Source: Nisaea denitrificans DSM 18348 (lineage in GTDB: Bacteria > Pseudomonadota > Alphaproteobacteria > Thalassobaculales > Thalassobaculaceae). From it: a stretch of DNA of 64,000 bases. A model generated the notes under the pieces. That model saw nothing but the letters and a program-made list of their open reading frames with translations, was not told the DNA's origin and made no database searches. The stretch covers positions 29,811-93,810 of the forward strand of contig NZ_AUFM01000001.1 in NCBI RefSeq assembly GCF_000426505.1, given 5' to 3'. The position numbers and the translations under genes are program-made. Position 1 is the stretch's first letter, and every line of letters starts with the position of its first letter. Positions 1-9,274 of the stretch are shown in pieces.

Positions 1-1
1 G

Positions 2-1357
2 GGCGAGCACGCCATTCTGGTGATGGGACGGGGGCGCTATTCCTTCAAGGGCTCGGGGTATGTCCGGGGCGGTATCTTCGACCGTATCCAGCTCATCCAG
101 GACGATAATTCTGCGCGCTTCCGGGATCGCCAGCATGCCCGTGTCGGCCAGATCGCGGCTGAAGGAGCACCCGCCTTCACCGAGATGGACCTGTTCATCG
201 TTCCCGCCGAGACGGACTTCGATCCGGCCGGGGATTTCCGCCTCCAGCTGCTTGTCCAGAGGGCCGTCGGGGCGATCGACAAGGTGTTCCTCACCTTCGA
301 TCTCGGCTACCGGCTGCCCGACCGCTACCTCAAGACCGTTGCACCGGTTTCCGAGGCGGATCAGGCATCGGCCGAACGCGCCGACCTCGGAGACCGGGCC
401 GCGATGCAGGCCCTCTGGAAACGGATTTGGAACGACCGGAAGTTTGACATCCTGATACTCGCCGCAGCCGTCGGGGTGCTGACAGCGGTGTTCTTTTTCC
501 AGATGCAGGTCACGCGGAACGAGCGTTTCACCTTCTGGTTCCGGATTGCCTTCCTGACCTTCACGCTGGTCTGGCTCGGCTGGATGCAGAACGCGCAGCT
601 TTCGGTGGTCAACGTGCTGGCCCTGTTCTCAGCGCTGACGACCGAGTTCAGCTGGGACGCATTCCTCATGGACCCGCTCGTGTTCCTGCTCTGGTTCTCG
701 GTCGCCGCCGCGCTGCTGTTCTGGGGACGGGGCGCCTATTGCGGCTGGCTCTGCCCGTTCGGCGCGCTGCAGGAACTGACCAACCGGCTCGCCAAGCTGG
801 CGCGGATCCCGCAGTTCGAGGTTCCCTGGGGGCTGCATGAGCGGCTCTGGCCGATCAAGTACATCATCTTCCTCGCGCTCTTCGGGCTCTCGCTCTACTC
901 GCTCGACGTCGCGGAGCATTATGCCGAGGTGGAACCGTTCAAGACGGCGATCATCCTCAAGTTCCAGCGGGCCTGGCCGTTCGTGCTGTTCGTGGTGGTG
1001 CTGCTGGGGATCGGCCTGTTCATCGAGCGCTTCTACTGCCGCTACCTCTGCCCGCTCGGCGCGGCGCTGGCGATCCCGGCCCGCTTGCGGATGTTCAACT
1101 GGCTGAAGCGCTACCGGGAATGCGGCAATCCCTGCATGCGCTGCGCCAATGAATGCATGGTCCAGGCGATCCATCCCGAGGGCAACATCAACCCGAACGA
1201 GTGCCTGAACTGCCTGCATTGCCAGGTGCTCTACCAGCACGACCAGAAATGCCCTGTCTGCATCAAGAAACTGGCCAAGCGCGCGCGTCGGCAAGCGCTT
1301 TCCAGCCCGAATGGGCCTGAGCTGCCGCAAAAAGTGTCAAAGGCTCCGGCCGAATGA
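2..1357 (+). CDS. nosR: NosR, regulator/electron donor for N2O reductase (5' truncated by window edge)
   Basis: C-terminal 451 codons of NosR, the membrane iron-sulfur flavoprotein needed for nos expression and for electron supply to NosZ. The reading frame is open to the window edge, so the periplasmic FMN-binding N-terminus lies outside. Visible are the end of the periplasmic domain, several transmembrane helices from about nt 450, two CxxxCP motifs (CGWLCP near nt 740, CRYLCP near nt 1037) and a ferredoxin-like cysteine cluster (nt 1120-1265, CxxxCxxCxxxC and CxxCxxC). These are the family hallmarks. It overlaps the extended frame of nosZ and directly precedes it, the usual nosR-nosZ order. 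Identification is secure; only the start is missing. Confidence 0.95.
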   Translation, partial: GEHAILVMGRGRYSFKGSGYVRGGIFDRIQLIQDDNSARFRDRQHARVGQIAAEGAPAFTEMDLFIVPAETDFDPAGDFRLQLLVQRAVGAIDKVFLTFDLGYRLPDRYLKTVAPVSEADQASAERADLGDRAAMQALWKRIWNDRKFDILILAAAVGVLTAVFFFQMQVTRNERFTFWFRIAFLTFTLVWLGWMQNAQLSVVNVLALFSALTTEFSWDAFLMDPLVFLLWFSVAAALLFWGRGAYCGWLCPFGALQELTNRLAKLARIPQFEVPWGLHERLWPIKYIIFLALFGLSLYSLDVAEHYAEVEPFKTAIILKFQRAWPFVLFVVVLLGIGLFIERFYCRYLCPLGAALAIPARLRMFNWLKRYRECGNPCMRCANECMVQAIHPEGNINPNECLNCLHCQVLYQHDQKCPVCIKKLAKRARRQALSSPNGPELPQKVSKAPAE

Positions 1358-1386
1358 GTTCCGAAGACGAAACAAGGAGATACGTC

Positions 1387-3294
1387 ATGACGGAAGATAG
1401 CAAAGTCTCTGGTTTTTCCCGCCGCGATCTGCTCGGCGGCACGGCGACGACCGCGCTCGTGGCTGTCGGCATGGGGGCGACCACGATCGCCAATCCGTTG
1501 CCGGCCAAGGCTGCCGAGGGTGGCCAGAAGTTCGAGCTCTCCCCCGGCGAACTCGACGAGTATTACGGCTTCTGGTCGTCCGGGCAGTCCGGCGAGCTCC
1601 GTATCCTTGGCGTTCCGTCGATGCGCGAGCTGATGCGGGTGCCGGTGTTCAACCGTTGCTCCGCAACCGGCTGGGGGCAGACCAATGAGTCGTTGAAGAT
1701 CCTGACGGAAGGCCTCCTCCCGGAAACCAAGGCCTACCTCGCCGCCCAGGGCAAGGTGACCTACGACAACGGCGACCTGCATCACCCGCACATGTCGTTC
1801 ACCGACGGTACCTATGACGGCCGCTATCTGTTCATGAACGACAAGGCGAACACCCGGGTCGCCCGCGTCGACTGCGCCACGATGAAATGCGACAAGATCA
1901 TCGAGATCCCGAACGCGCACGACATCCACGGCATGCGGCCGCAGAAGTACCCGCGGACCGGCTACATCTTCGCCAACGGCGAGCACGAGGCTCCGCTCGT
2001 CAACGACGGCAAGATCCTGGATGAACCGGACAAGTATTCCTGCGTCTTCACCGCGATCGACGGCGATGAGATGAAGGTCGCCTGGCAGGTCATCGTCAGC
2101 GGCAACCTCGACAACTGCGATGCCGACTACCAGGGCAAGTACGCCTTCTCCACCAGCTACAACTCGGAGATGGGCACCAACCTGGCCGAAATGACGGAAA
2201 GCGAGCTCGACCACGTCGTCGTGTACAACATCAAGCGGATCGAGGAAGGCGTGAAGGCCGGCGATTTCCAGATGCTGAACGGCGTGCCGGTGCTCGACGG
2301 GCGCAAGGGATCGAAATACACCCGCTACATCCCGATCCCGAACAGCCCGCACGGCTGCAACGCCGCACCGGACAAGAAGCACATCATGATCGCCGGCAAG
2401 CTCTCGCCGACCGTCTCGATCATCGACGTGACCAAGCTCGATGCACTGTTCGAGAGCGACGCCGACCCGCGCTCGGCCATCGTGGGCGAGCCGCAGCTCG
2501 GCCTCGGTCCGCTACACACCGCCTTCGACGGCAAGGGCAATGCCTTCACCACGCTCTTCCTCGACAGCCAGGTCGTGAAATGGAACATCGACAAGGCGAT
2601 CCGCGCATATGCGGGCGAGGATGTGGACCCGATCATCTCCAAGGTCGACGTCCATTATCAGCCGGGCCACAACTCGACCTCCATGGGCGAGACCGCGGAA
2701 GCGGACGGCAAGTGGCTGATATCGATGAACAAGTTCTCCAAGGACCGGTTCCTCAATGTCGGCCCGCTGAAGCCGGAGAACGAGCAGCTCATCGACATCT
2801 CATCGGACGAGATGAAGGTGGTGCATGACGGCCCGACCTTCGCCGAGCCGCATGACAGCATCATCGTCCACCGCTCGAAGCTCAACCCGAAGACGGCGTG
2901 GGACCGCAATCATCCCATGTTCGCCGACGCGATCGCGCAGGCGAAAGCCGACGGGGTCGATCTCGAGGACGCCGCGCATGTGATCCGCGACGGGAACAAG
3001 GTGCGCGTCTACATGTATTCGGTAGCGCCCACCTTCAGTCTTGAGAAGTTCACCGTAAAGCAGGGCGACGAAGTAACGGTATACGTCACAAATCTGGACG
3101 ATATCGATGACCTGACGCACGGTTTCTGCATGTCGAACTTCGGTGTTGCCATGGAAGTGGCGCCGCAGGCGACTGCCTCGGTGACCTTTATTGCGGAGCG
3201 TCCCGGCGTGCACTGGTACTATTGCCAGTGGTTCTGCCATGCCCTGCACATGGAAATGCGTGGGCGGATGTTCGTCGAACCGCGGGCGACCTGA
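1387..3294 (+). CDS. nosZ: Nitrous oxide reductase NosZ, clade I (Tat-exported)
   Basis: 635-residue periplasmic multicopper enzyme reducing N2O to N2. I chose the ATG at 1387 because AAGGAG sits just upstream and because the next residues form a twin-arginine signal (SRRDLL, residues 11-16), ending near AKAAE; a Tat signal is the clade I trait. The beta-propeller carries the CuZ histidine regions ([30 protein letters not shown]). The C-terminal cupredoxin domain has the CuA motif [12 protein letters not shown] from about residue 613. Length and all metal motifs are intact, so it should be functional. It is the core of the nosRZDFYLX operon; maturation needs copper delivered by NosDFY and NosL. 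Confidence 0.98.
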   Translation: MTEDSKVSGFSRRDLLGGTATTALVAVGMGATTIANPLPAKAAEGGQKFELSPGELDEYYGFWSSGQSGELRILGVPSMRELMRVPVFNRCSATGWGQTNESLKILTEGLLPETKAYLAAQGKVTYDNGDLHHPHMSFTDGTYDGRYLFMNDKANTRVARVDCATMKCDKIIEIPNAHDIHGMRPQKYPRTGYIFANGEHEAPLVNDGKILDEPDKYSCVFTAIDGDEMKVAWQVIVSGNLDNCDADYQGKYAFSTSYNSEMGTNLAEMTESELDHVVVYNIKRIEEGVKAGDFQMLNGVPVLDGRKGSKYTRYIPIPNSPHGCNAAPDKKHIMIAGKLSPTVSIIDVTKLDALFESDADPRSAIVGEPQLGLGPLHTAFDGKGNAFTTLFLDSQVVKWNIDKAIRAYAGEDVDPIISKVDVHYQPGHNSTSMGETAEADGKWLISMNKFSKDRFLNVGPLKPENEQLIDISSDEMKVVHDGPTFAEPHDSIIVHRSKLNPKTAWDRNHPMFADAIAQAKADGVDLEDAAHVIRDGNKVRVYMYSVAPTFSLEKFTVKQGDEVTVYVTNLDDIDDLTHGFCMSNFGVAMEVAPQATASVTFIAERPGVHWYYCQWFCHALHMEMRGRMFVEPRAT

Positions 3295-3297
3295 GCG

Positions 3298-4578
3298 ATG
3301 AAGCGCGTTCTCTCCATAAGCGGCATCCTGCTCGCTCTGTCACTTACGGCGGGCCTCGGTGCGCCGGCGGTGGCGGCCGAGCGTAGCGTGCCAGCGGGCG
3401 GGGACGCGCTGAGGAAAGCCATCCGGGCGGCCGAGGACGGCGACGTGCTGCGCCTCGCGCCCGGAACACATGAGGGACCGGTCGTCATCGTCCGGTCCCT
3501 GACCCTCGACGGCGGCGGTCATGCCGCCGTCGTCGGGATCGGCGAAGGCAGTGTGATCACGGTCGACGCGGCGGACGGCGCGATCATCGGCCTGACCGTT
3601 ACGGGCTCGGGACTCTCGCAGCAGACGCTCGATGCCGGCGTCAAGCTGACGGGCAAGGCCGTGCGGGCGAAAGTGCGCGACAATCGCATTCTCGACAATC
3701 TGGTCGGGGTCGACGTGCATGGCGCGAAGGATGCGCATGTCGCCGGCAACCTGATCGAGGGGCGCCGGGACCTGCGCATGAACGAGCGCGGCAACGGCAT
3801 CTATGTCTGGAACGCGCCGGGCCTGCTGGCCGAATTCAACACCATCCGCTTCGGCCGCGACGGCATCTTCGTCAACACCAGCCACAGGGACGTTTTCCGT
3901 GGCAATCGGTTCGAGGATTTGCGCTTCGCGATCCACTACATGCACGGCAACGACGGCGAGATAATCGGCAATCTCTCGATCGGCAACGATATCGGCTATG
4001 CGCTGATGTTTTCCGACCGTCTCACGGTTCGCGGCAATGCTTCGATCGGCGACCGCAATCACGGCCTGATGCTGAACTATGCCAACAACGCGGAGATCGC
4101 CGGGAACCTTGTCCGCGCAGGCGGCGAGAAGTGCTTGTTCATGTACAATGCGAACAAGAACACCGTCACCGGCAACCGTTTCGAGGCGTGCCCGACAGGC
4201 ATTCATTTCACCGCCGGGTCAGCGCGCAACGAGTTCTCCGGCAATGCCTTCATCGGCAACCGGACGCAGGTGAAGTATGTCGGCAGCCGCAATCTCGAAT
4301 GGAGCGGTGGCGGGCGCGGCAACTACTGGAGCGATCACGCCGCGTTCGACGCCAATGGAGACGGCATCGCCGATACGGTCTACAGGCCGAACGACATGGT
4401 CGATCAGATTCTCTGGACGCAGCCGGCGGCAAAACTGCTGATCGGCAGCCCCGCGGTCCAGCTGCTGCGCTGGACGCAGTCACAGTTTCCGGCGCTCCTG
4501 CCGGGCGGCATCGTCGACAGCGCGCCGCTGATGCATGCCCCCGAAATCGCAACCCCGCGCGCGGGAACAGACGGATGA
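3298..4578 (+). CDS. nosD: NosD, periplasmic copper-site maturation protein
   Basis: 426 residues with a Sec signal peptide (hydrophobic residues about 5-25, ending AVAAE) followed by many NxIxGN-type repeats of a right-handed parallel beta-helix (PbH1/CASH domain). NosD works with the NosFY ABC transporter in building the CuZ centre of NosZ. The gene starts 3 nt after nosZ and its stop overlaps the nosF start (ATGA), so it is translationally linked to nosF. The length is normal for the family. Confidence 0.95.
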   Translation: MKRVLSISGILLALSLTAGLGAPAVAAERSVPAGGDALRKAIRAAEDGDVLRLAPGTHEGPVVIVRSLTLDGGGHAAVVGIGEGSVITVDAADGAIIGLTVTGSGLSQQTLDAGVKLTGKAVRAKVRDNRILDNLVGVDVHGAKDAHVAGNLIEGRRDLRMNERGNGIYVWNAPGLLAEFNTIRFGRDGIFVNTSHRDVFRGNRFEDLRFAIHYMHGNDGEIIGNLSIGNDIGYALMFSDRLTVRGNASIGDRNHGLMLNYANNAEIAGNLVRAGGEKCLFMYNANKNTVTGNRFEACPTGIHFTAGSARNEFSGNAFIGNRTQVKYVGSRNLEWSGGGRGNYWSDHAAFDANGDGIADTVYRPNDMVDQILWTQPAAKLLIGSPAVQLLRWTQSQFPALLPGGIVDSAPLMHAPEIATPRAGTDG

Positions 4579-5480
4579 ACGGTTCCGCCCTCAATCTCGA
4601 CCGGGTGGTGAAGAGCTTCGATGCGCACCGTGTCGTCGACGGCGTCTCCTTCGAACTTGCGGCCGGCGAGCGGGTGGCGCTGCTCGGCCATAATGGTGCC
4701 GGCAAGACCACCCTGTTCAAACTGATCCTGGGCTTTCTCGTGCCGGACAGCGGCGCGATCTCGGTGCTGGGAGCGGCGCCCGGATCGGCCGGAGCGCGCA
4801 ACGCCGCCGCCTATCTGCCGGAGGCCGTCGCTTTCCACAAATCGCTGACCGGCGAAGAGGTCATGCGCTTTTTCGCCCGCCTGAAAGGCGCGGATCCTCG
4901 GAAAGCGATGCCTTTGCTGGACCGCGTCGGTCTCGCCGACGCCGGTCGCCGGAGCGTCGGCACCTATTCCAAGGGCATGCGCCAGCGTCTCGGTCTGGCG
5001 CAGGCGCTGATCGCCAGCCCAAGACTGGTGCTCCTCGACGAGCCGACCAGCGGTCTCGATCCGATCTCGCGGCAGAATTTTTACGAGATCGTCGAGGAGG
5101 TCGCGGCGGGCGGCACCACGGTCCTGCTGTCCTCGCACGCCCTGACGGAAGTCGAGGCCCGGACCGACCGCATCCTGATTCTCTCGCGGGGCAAGCTCGT
5201 CGCCGACGATACCTTTGCCAGCCTGCGGGCGGCGGCCCGCCTGCCAATCCGCCTCAAGGTCCAGGGCACCGAGGCGAATGTGGAAGAGATCGCCAGCAGG
5301 CTCGGCGGGACCAGGGTCAACGGCCGGTCCGTCGAACTGATCTGCGATCCGTCAGAAAAGACCGCGCGTCTCGCCGCGATCACCGCACTCGGCCCTCTGG
5401 TGTCCGACATCGACATCAGCCTGCCCAGTCTGGACGACATATACCGCCATTTTTCCGGCGCAGACGGGAAAGGTGCCTGA
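4575..5480 (+). CDS. nosF: NosF, ATPase of the NosDFY ABC transporter
   Basis: 301-residue cytoplasmic ABC ATPase. The Walker A motif is GHNGAGKTT (about residues 37-45), the signature region YSKGMRQRLGLAQAL, Walker B LVLLDEPTSGLD, and the switch histidine follows in LLSSHAL. The ATG at 4575 overlaps the nosD stop as ATGA. It pairs with the NosY permease directly downstream and with NosD in the periplasm to support CuZ assembly, probably by supplying a sulfur species. All catalytic motifs are intact. Confidence 0.95.
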   Translation: MNGSALNLDRVVKSFDAHRVVDGVSFELAAGERVALLGHNGAGKTTLFKLILGFLVPDSGAISVLGAAPGSAGARNAAAYLPEAVAFHKSLTGEEVMRFFARLKGADPRKAMPLLDRVGLADAGRRSVGTYSKGMRQRLGLAQALIASPRLVLLDEPTSGLDPISRQNFYEIVEEVAAGGTTVLLSSHALTEVEARTDRILILSRGKLVADDTFASLRAAARLPIRLKVQGTEANVEEIASRLGGTRVNGRSVELICDPSEKTARLAAITALGPLVSDIDISLPSLDDIYRHFSGADGKGA

Positions 5481-5483
5481 AAC

Positions 5484-6314
5484 ATGTTCACCCGCATTCT
5501 CACCATCGCGGCCCAGGAAATCCGCATCGGCCTGCGCAATCGCTGGATCCTGCTTTCGGCGGTGATCCTGTCGGCGTTTTCGCTGGCTCTGGCGCTTCTC
5601 GGCTCGGCCCCGGCCGGCACGCTCGGGATCGACCGCATGACCGTTACAGTAGCCTCGCTGGCGACGCTATCCGTCTATCTGGTGCCGCTGATCGCGTTGC
5701 TGCTTGCCTTCGATTCCGTCGCCGGCGAGATCGACCGAGGGACGCTGCTACTGGTGTTTTCCTGCCCGATTTCGCGCGGCGAATTCCTGGTCGGCAAGGC
5801 GGTCGGCCATCTCGCCGTACTGGCTCTGGCCCTGGTCTTCGGCTATGGCGCCACGTCGGCACTTCTGTTCGCGAGCGGCGCCGGTTCGGCGACCGGGCTG
5901 ATCGATTTCCTGCGCCTGATCGCGACCTCGGCGTTGCTGGGTCTTGCCTTTCTCGCGGTCGGCTACGTGCTCAGCGCGCTGACCCGTCAGGCCACCACGG
6001 CGGCAGCCCTGGCCGTCGGCGTCTGGCTTCTCCTCGTCGTGCTCTATGATCTCGCGCTGCTCGGAGCGCTGGTCGCTGACGCCGAAGGCTTCTTTGCCGC
6101 GAAGGCGCTGCCATTCGCCATTCTTTTCAACCCGGCTGACGCGTTCCGTCTCTTCAACCTCTCCGCGCTCGGGGCCAGCGACCTTGTCGGCGGCATGGCT
6201 GGGGTGTCGGAAAATCTGCCGTTCGCGCCCGCCGCCGCGCTCGCGGCCATGGCTGCTTTCACAATTTTGACACTCTCGCTCGCCGTCGCACTTGTCCGGA
6301 GGATCTCGCCATGA
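5484..6314 (+). CDS. nosY: NosY, permease of the NosDFY ABC transporter
   Basis: 276-residue inner-membrane protein with about six hydrophobic segments, of the ABC-2 permease type found in NosY. It starts 3 nt after nosF and overlaps nosL by 4 nt (ATGA). It is the transmembrane partner of NosF. The large extracytoplasmic loop before the second helix is short here, as usual for NosY. Position and topology make the assignment firm, although the sequence itself has few invariant residues. Confidence 0.92.
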   Translation: MFTRILTIAAQEIRIGLRNRWILLSAVILSAFSLALALLGSAPAGTLGIDRMTVTVASLATLSVYLVPLIALLLAFDSVAGEIDRGTLLLVFSCPISRGEFLVGKAVGHLAVLALALVFGYGATSALLFASGAGSATGLIDFLRLIATSALLGLAFLAVGYVLSALTRQATTAAALAVGVWLLLVVLYDLALLGALVADAEGFFAAKALPFAILFNPADAFRLFNLSALGASDLVGGMAGVSENLPFAPAAALAAMAAFTILTLSLAVALVRRISP

Positions 6315-6910
6315 TGCCTCGCCTCGCTCTTCTGTTCGTTCTCGTGCTCGCCGTTGCCGGCTGCAAGGAGGAGGCCGCGTCCGTGAAGCCGGCGCCGGTC
6401 CAGCTCACCCTGGAGGCGGCAGGCCATTATTGTCAGATGACCGTGCTCGAGCATGACGGCCCGAAGGCGCAGATTCATCTTGCCGGCAACAGCCATCCCT
6501 TCTGGTTCACCCAGGTTCGTGACGCGGTGGCCTTCACCCGTCTGCCGGAGGAGCCGAAGGATTATGTCGCAATCTACGTGAACGACATGGCCAAGGCCGA
6601 AAGCTGGGCCCAGCCCGGCACCGCGAACTGGATCGATGCCGAGGCGGCCTGGTTCGTCATCGGCAGCCGCCAGCTCGGCGGCATGGGGGCGCCGGAAGCG
6701 ATTCCGTTCGGCACGCGCGCGGCGGCAGATGCCTTCGTGAGCGAAAATGGCGGCGCGGTCGTGCGCTTCGGAGAGATTCCCTCCGAATATGTCCTCGCTC
6801 CCGTGGACTCGGGGAATCCGGGCGCCCCGATGTCACGCTCCGAGCCCGCCGGGGGCGGTCACGCTACCGGAATGCATCACGCCGCATATGCGGGAGAGGT
6901 AAAGCCATGA
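6311..6910 (+). CDS. nosL: NosL, copper-chaperone lipoprotein
   Basis: 199-residue lipoprotein with signal peptide and lipobox ending VAGC (Cys at about residue 18). The mature part has the NosL motif CQMTVLEHDGPKAQIHL, in which the Cys and Met contribute to Cu(I) binding, and the SRQLGGMGAPEAIPF region typical of NosL. It delivers copper to apo-NosZ. Two adjacent ATG codons (6311 and 6314) could start it; the first overlaps nosY as ATGA. The C-terminus adds a His/Met-rich tail (HATGMHHAAYA), another possible copper site. Confidence 0.93.
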   Translation: MMPRLALLFVLVLAVAGCKEEAASVKPAPVQLTLEAAGHYCQMTVLEHDGPKAQIHLAGNSHPFWFTQVRDAVAFTRLPEEPKDYVAIYVNDMAKAESWAQPGTANWIDAEAAWFVIGSRQLGGMGAPEAIPFGTRAAADAFVSENGGAVVRFGEIPSEYVLAPVDSGNPGAPMSRSEPAGGGHATGMHHAAYAGEVKP

Positions 6911-7905
6911 GCATGTCACAGGGCGCCGCGGGTCTGTCCCGTCGCCGGTTTCTCGCGATCTCGGCAGCCGCGGCCGGACTGGCTGCGGTCCCGCTCGCCG
7001 CGCGTGCCAGCGTGCCGGTCCGGCGTTGGCAGGGCATCGCTCTCGGAGCGGCCGCCGAGATCCGTCTGGCGCATCAGGACAAGGCGGCAGCGGAGCGGAT
7101 CTTCGCCCGCGTTGAGCGGGAGATCCGCCGCCTGGAGTCGATTTTCAGTCTTTACCGGCCGGAAAGCGCGCTCTCGCGCCTCAATCAGGATGGCCGGCTC
7201 GACGCGCCACCGCTCGACCTGGTCGAGCTTCTCACACTCTGTCACCGTCTGCATGGCGTCACCGGTGGGGCGTTCGATCCGTCGGTACAGCCGCTCTGGC
7301 AGGCCTATGCGGAAGGCTTCGCAGCGTCTGAGAAAGGGCCGGAAGAAGCGGCAATCAAAGCGGCTCGCAGTATGTTGGGTTTCGATGCGGTTGCGAGCGG
7401 CACGGATCAGATCCGCTTCCCGCGCGCCGGCATGGCGCTTACCCTGAACGGCATCGCCCAGGGCTTCGTCACCGACCGCGTCTCTGTTTTGCTGGAGAGC
7501 GAAGGCATGACCGATGTCCTGGCCGATCTCGGAGAGATCCGGGCCACCGGATCGGACGGTGGCGGAGACGGCTGGCGGGTCACTCTCGATCCGGAGCGTT
7601 CCGGCTCCGCGACCGGCAAGCTCGGCCTTCGCAACCGGGCCGTCGCAAGCTCGGCATGTCTTGGCACCACCTTCGATGCCGCCGGCCGTGTCGGGCATAT
7701 CCTCGATCCGCGTTCCGGACTCCCCGCGCGCGCGGAACTCGCCGCGGCAAGCGTGATCGCGGAGAATGCGGCGCTGGCGGACGGGCTCTCGACGGCGGCG
7801 CTTGTCTGCGGACGTGATGCGCTGGCGGGGGTTCTAAAGGCGTTTCCGAGCGTCTCCGCCCGACTGATCGATATGTCGGGCAAAGTCGAATGGCTCCGCG
7901 GCTGA
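6907..7905 (+). CDS. nosX: NosX, ApbE-family FMN transferase
   Basis: 332 residues with an N-terminal twin-arginine signal (SRRRFLAIS) and an ApbE fold. In alphaproteobacterial nos operons NosX covalently attaches FMN to the periplasmic domain of NosR. Family features are visible: the LNGIAQGFVTDRV segment, DLGEIRATGS near the middle and the HILDPRSGLPA motif toward the C-terminus. It overlaps nosL by 4 nt and ends the operon. It faces the convergent crp/fnr gene with a gap of only 17 nt. Confidence 0.94.
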   Translation: MSMSQGAAGLSRRRFLAISAAAAGLAAVPLAARASVPVRRWQGIALGAAAEIRLAHQDKAAAERIFARVEREIRRLESIFSLYRPESALSRLNQDGRLDAPPLDLVELLTLCHRLHGVTGGAFDPSVQPLWQAYAEGFAASEKGPEEAAIKAARSMLGFDAVASGTDQIRFPRAGMALTLNGIAQGFVTDRVSVLLESEGMTDVLADLGEIRATGSDGGGDGWRVTLDPERSGSATGKLGLRNRAVASSACLGTTFDAAGRVGHILDPRSGLPARAELAAASVIAENAALADGLSTAALVCGRDALAGVLKAFPSVSARLIDMSGKVEWLRG

Positions 7906-7922
7906 CACCGCCGTCCGGAAGA

Positions 7923-8639
7923 TCAGCCCCGGGAGCGCAGGATCTCGGCGCGCTCCTGCTCGAAGAAATCTCGCAGGATCTCGACGTCGCTGATCGTCGC
8001 CATGTTCTGTTTGACCCGTACGCCGTATTCCCGAAGCCGCAGGAAGGCGCGGGAAAGGCTTTCCGGCTTCATGCCGAGGTGCCCCGCGATCAACGCCTTG
8101 TCATATGGCAGGACAATCGTGCAGGCCCCGGTGTCCACAGGCGCCAGAGAGAGCAGAAACTCAGCCAGTCTCTGGGCCCCCGTATGGGCCTTGAGCTGCT
8201 GGACCTGGTGGACCAGTCCGTGAAGATGCTGAGAGAGTGACGCGAGCATTTTCAGACCGATCTCGGGGGCACTGCGAATCACATCCGGCAGGCGCCGTGT
8301 TGGAATAATCAGGATCCGTGTGTCCGTGACGCTCTCGGCACTGGCGGGATAGACGCCGGACGTAAAAGCGACTGCCTCCGCGAAGCTCTGACCGCGCGTG
8401 AACACGCCGACCACTGCCTCTCCGCCGGAATGAGTCAGACGGTATATTTTTACCCATCCCTCCAGGATGATGAAGAAAGCAGACGCTGGGTCTCCCTGCA
8501 TGAACAGGGTCTCGTTGCGTCCCATTGACTTGACTGCGGCTTCGGCCAGCAGCGTCGTGAGGGCGCCTTCGCTCAGGTCTTTGAAGAGCGAAGCCTGCCG
8601 GATAAGGGCGGTGTCTTCCGGAGAGAACTTGATTGTCAT
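7923..8639 (-). CDS. Crp/Fnr-family regulator, Dnr/NnrR-like
   Basis: 238 residues: N-terminal cyclic-nucleotide-binding-type beta-roll (about residues 20-125), dimer helix, and C-terminal winged HTH with the recognition segment GMKPESLSRAF (about residue 190). There are no N-terminal cysteines of the Fnr 4Fe-4S type. The HTH resembles that of Dnr/NnrR regulators, which sense NO (through haem in Dnr) and activate denitrification genes. Position at the end of the nos operon, on the opposite strand, supports a role in nos control. The subgroup is inferred from sequence memory, not from a tree. Confidence 0.85.
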   Translation of the reverse strand: MTIKFSPEDTALIRQASLFKDLSEGALTTLLAEAAVKSMGRNETLFMQGDPASAFFIILEGWVKIYRLTHSGGEAVVGVFTRGQSFAEAVAFTSGVYPASAESVTDTRILIIPTRRLPDVIRSAPEIGLKMLASLSQHLHGLVHQVQQLKAHTGAQRLAEFLLSLAPVDTGACTIVLPYDKALIAGHLGMKPESLSRAFLRLREYGVRVKQNMATISDVEILRDFFEQERAEILRSRG

Positions 8640-8820
8640 AAGGCCACCTGAAGATCATGGTGCATCGACGCTGGTTCTAGAGCCAGAGTTCACCGCGATC
8701 CAGATGTATATCCGCTTTACTCTGGAACCCGACAGGCTAAGAACCCAAGACTTGAACTATTCTGGCGTGTTTGATGCTCAGTAGATATTTGCTGATTTGA
8801 AACGAGATCCGGTCTCGACC

Positions 8821-9038
8821 CCTCAGCCGGGATGTGATTGCAAGTGTCGGGGAGGTACAAGCCCAGCAGAACACCGGTCCATGTTGCGTCAGCGAACGAC
8901 CGCTTCCCACCCGAAGCGGGCAGTGGTGCTGCGCGATAGGGATCGTTTCGGCATGGGCGGAGACCCGCTTGCGGGGCTCCGCGGAGCGACCGAAGGACGC
9001 GGAATAGAGCCCGGACCCAACGGGGATCGCCAAACAAG
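8821..9038. repeat. GC-rich hairpin repeat, copy A (partial)
   Basis: The 8640-9200 stretch holds no convincing gene. Its right part (about 8930-9030) matches 27350-27440 closely. It includes a hairpin at 8959-8980 with stem GGAG/CTCC plus CCCGC/GCGGG around a TT loop. At 27374-27395 the same hairpin has CACGC/GCGTG, a compensatory change. The segment ending GAATAGAGCCCGGACCCAACG recurs at about 25270-25300. Confidence 0.6.
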
Positions 9039-9202
9039 CCCGGATAAGATCGAAACTTATAACGTCATAACACTTTGATAATACTATTAATTTTATAAAA
9101 ACTTCTCATAATTTAAGCATGCAGCCCACAGTTGAGGCATGTTCTTACAGCTGCCACCACAAACCATCGATCTAACTATCTAAAAAATTCCCATCATATC
9201 TC

Positions 9203-9233
9203 TTGACCCTCCACCAACTGGAAGGACCAGAGT
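9203..9233 (+). promoter_or_regulatory. CueR-type (MerR-family) promoter of the copper ATPase
   Basis: The -35 TTGACC (9203-9208) is separated by 19 bp from a -10-like CAGAGT (9228-9233), the over-long spacing typical of MerR-family promoters. The spacer holds an imperfect dyad, CCTCCACCAACTGGAAGG, resembling the CueR operator. The first 13 bases, TTGACCCTCCACC, are identical to the box at 23584-23613 before the cop operon. The TTG inside this box could be misread as the gene start. Confidence 0.8.
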
Positions 9234-9274
9234 CAATTATCATCAAACTAAATAGATCTGGAAGCGAGCTGACT

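Noticed and set aside
1231..2382. Long minus-strand frame opposite nosR/nosZ
   Set aside because: Antisense shadow of high-GC genes, no recognisable domain.
9203..9274. Extension of the copper ATPase to a TTG start at 9203
   Set aside because: This TTG is the -35 element of a CueR-type promoter, so transcription starts downstream; the ATG at 9275 is used.
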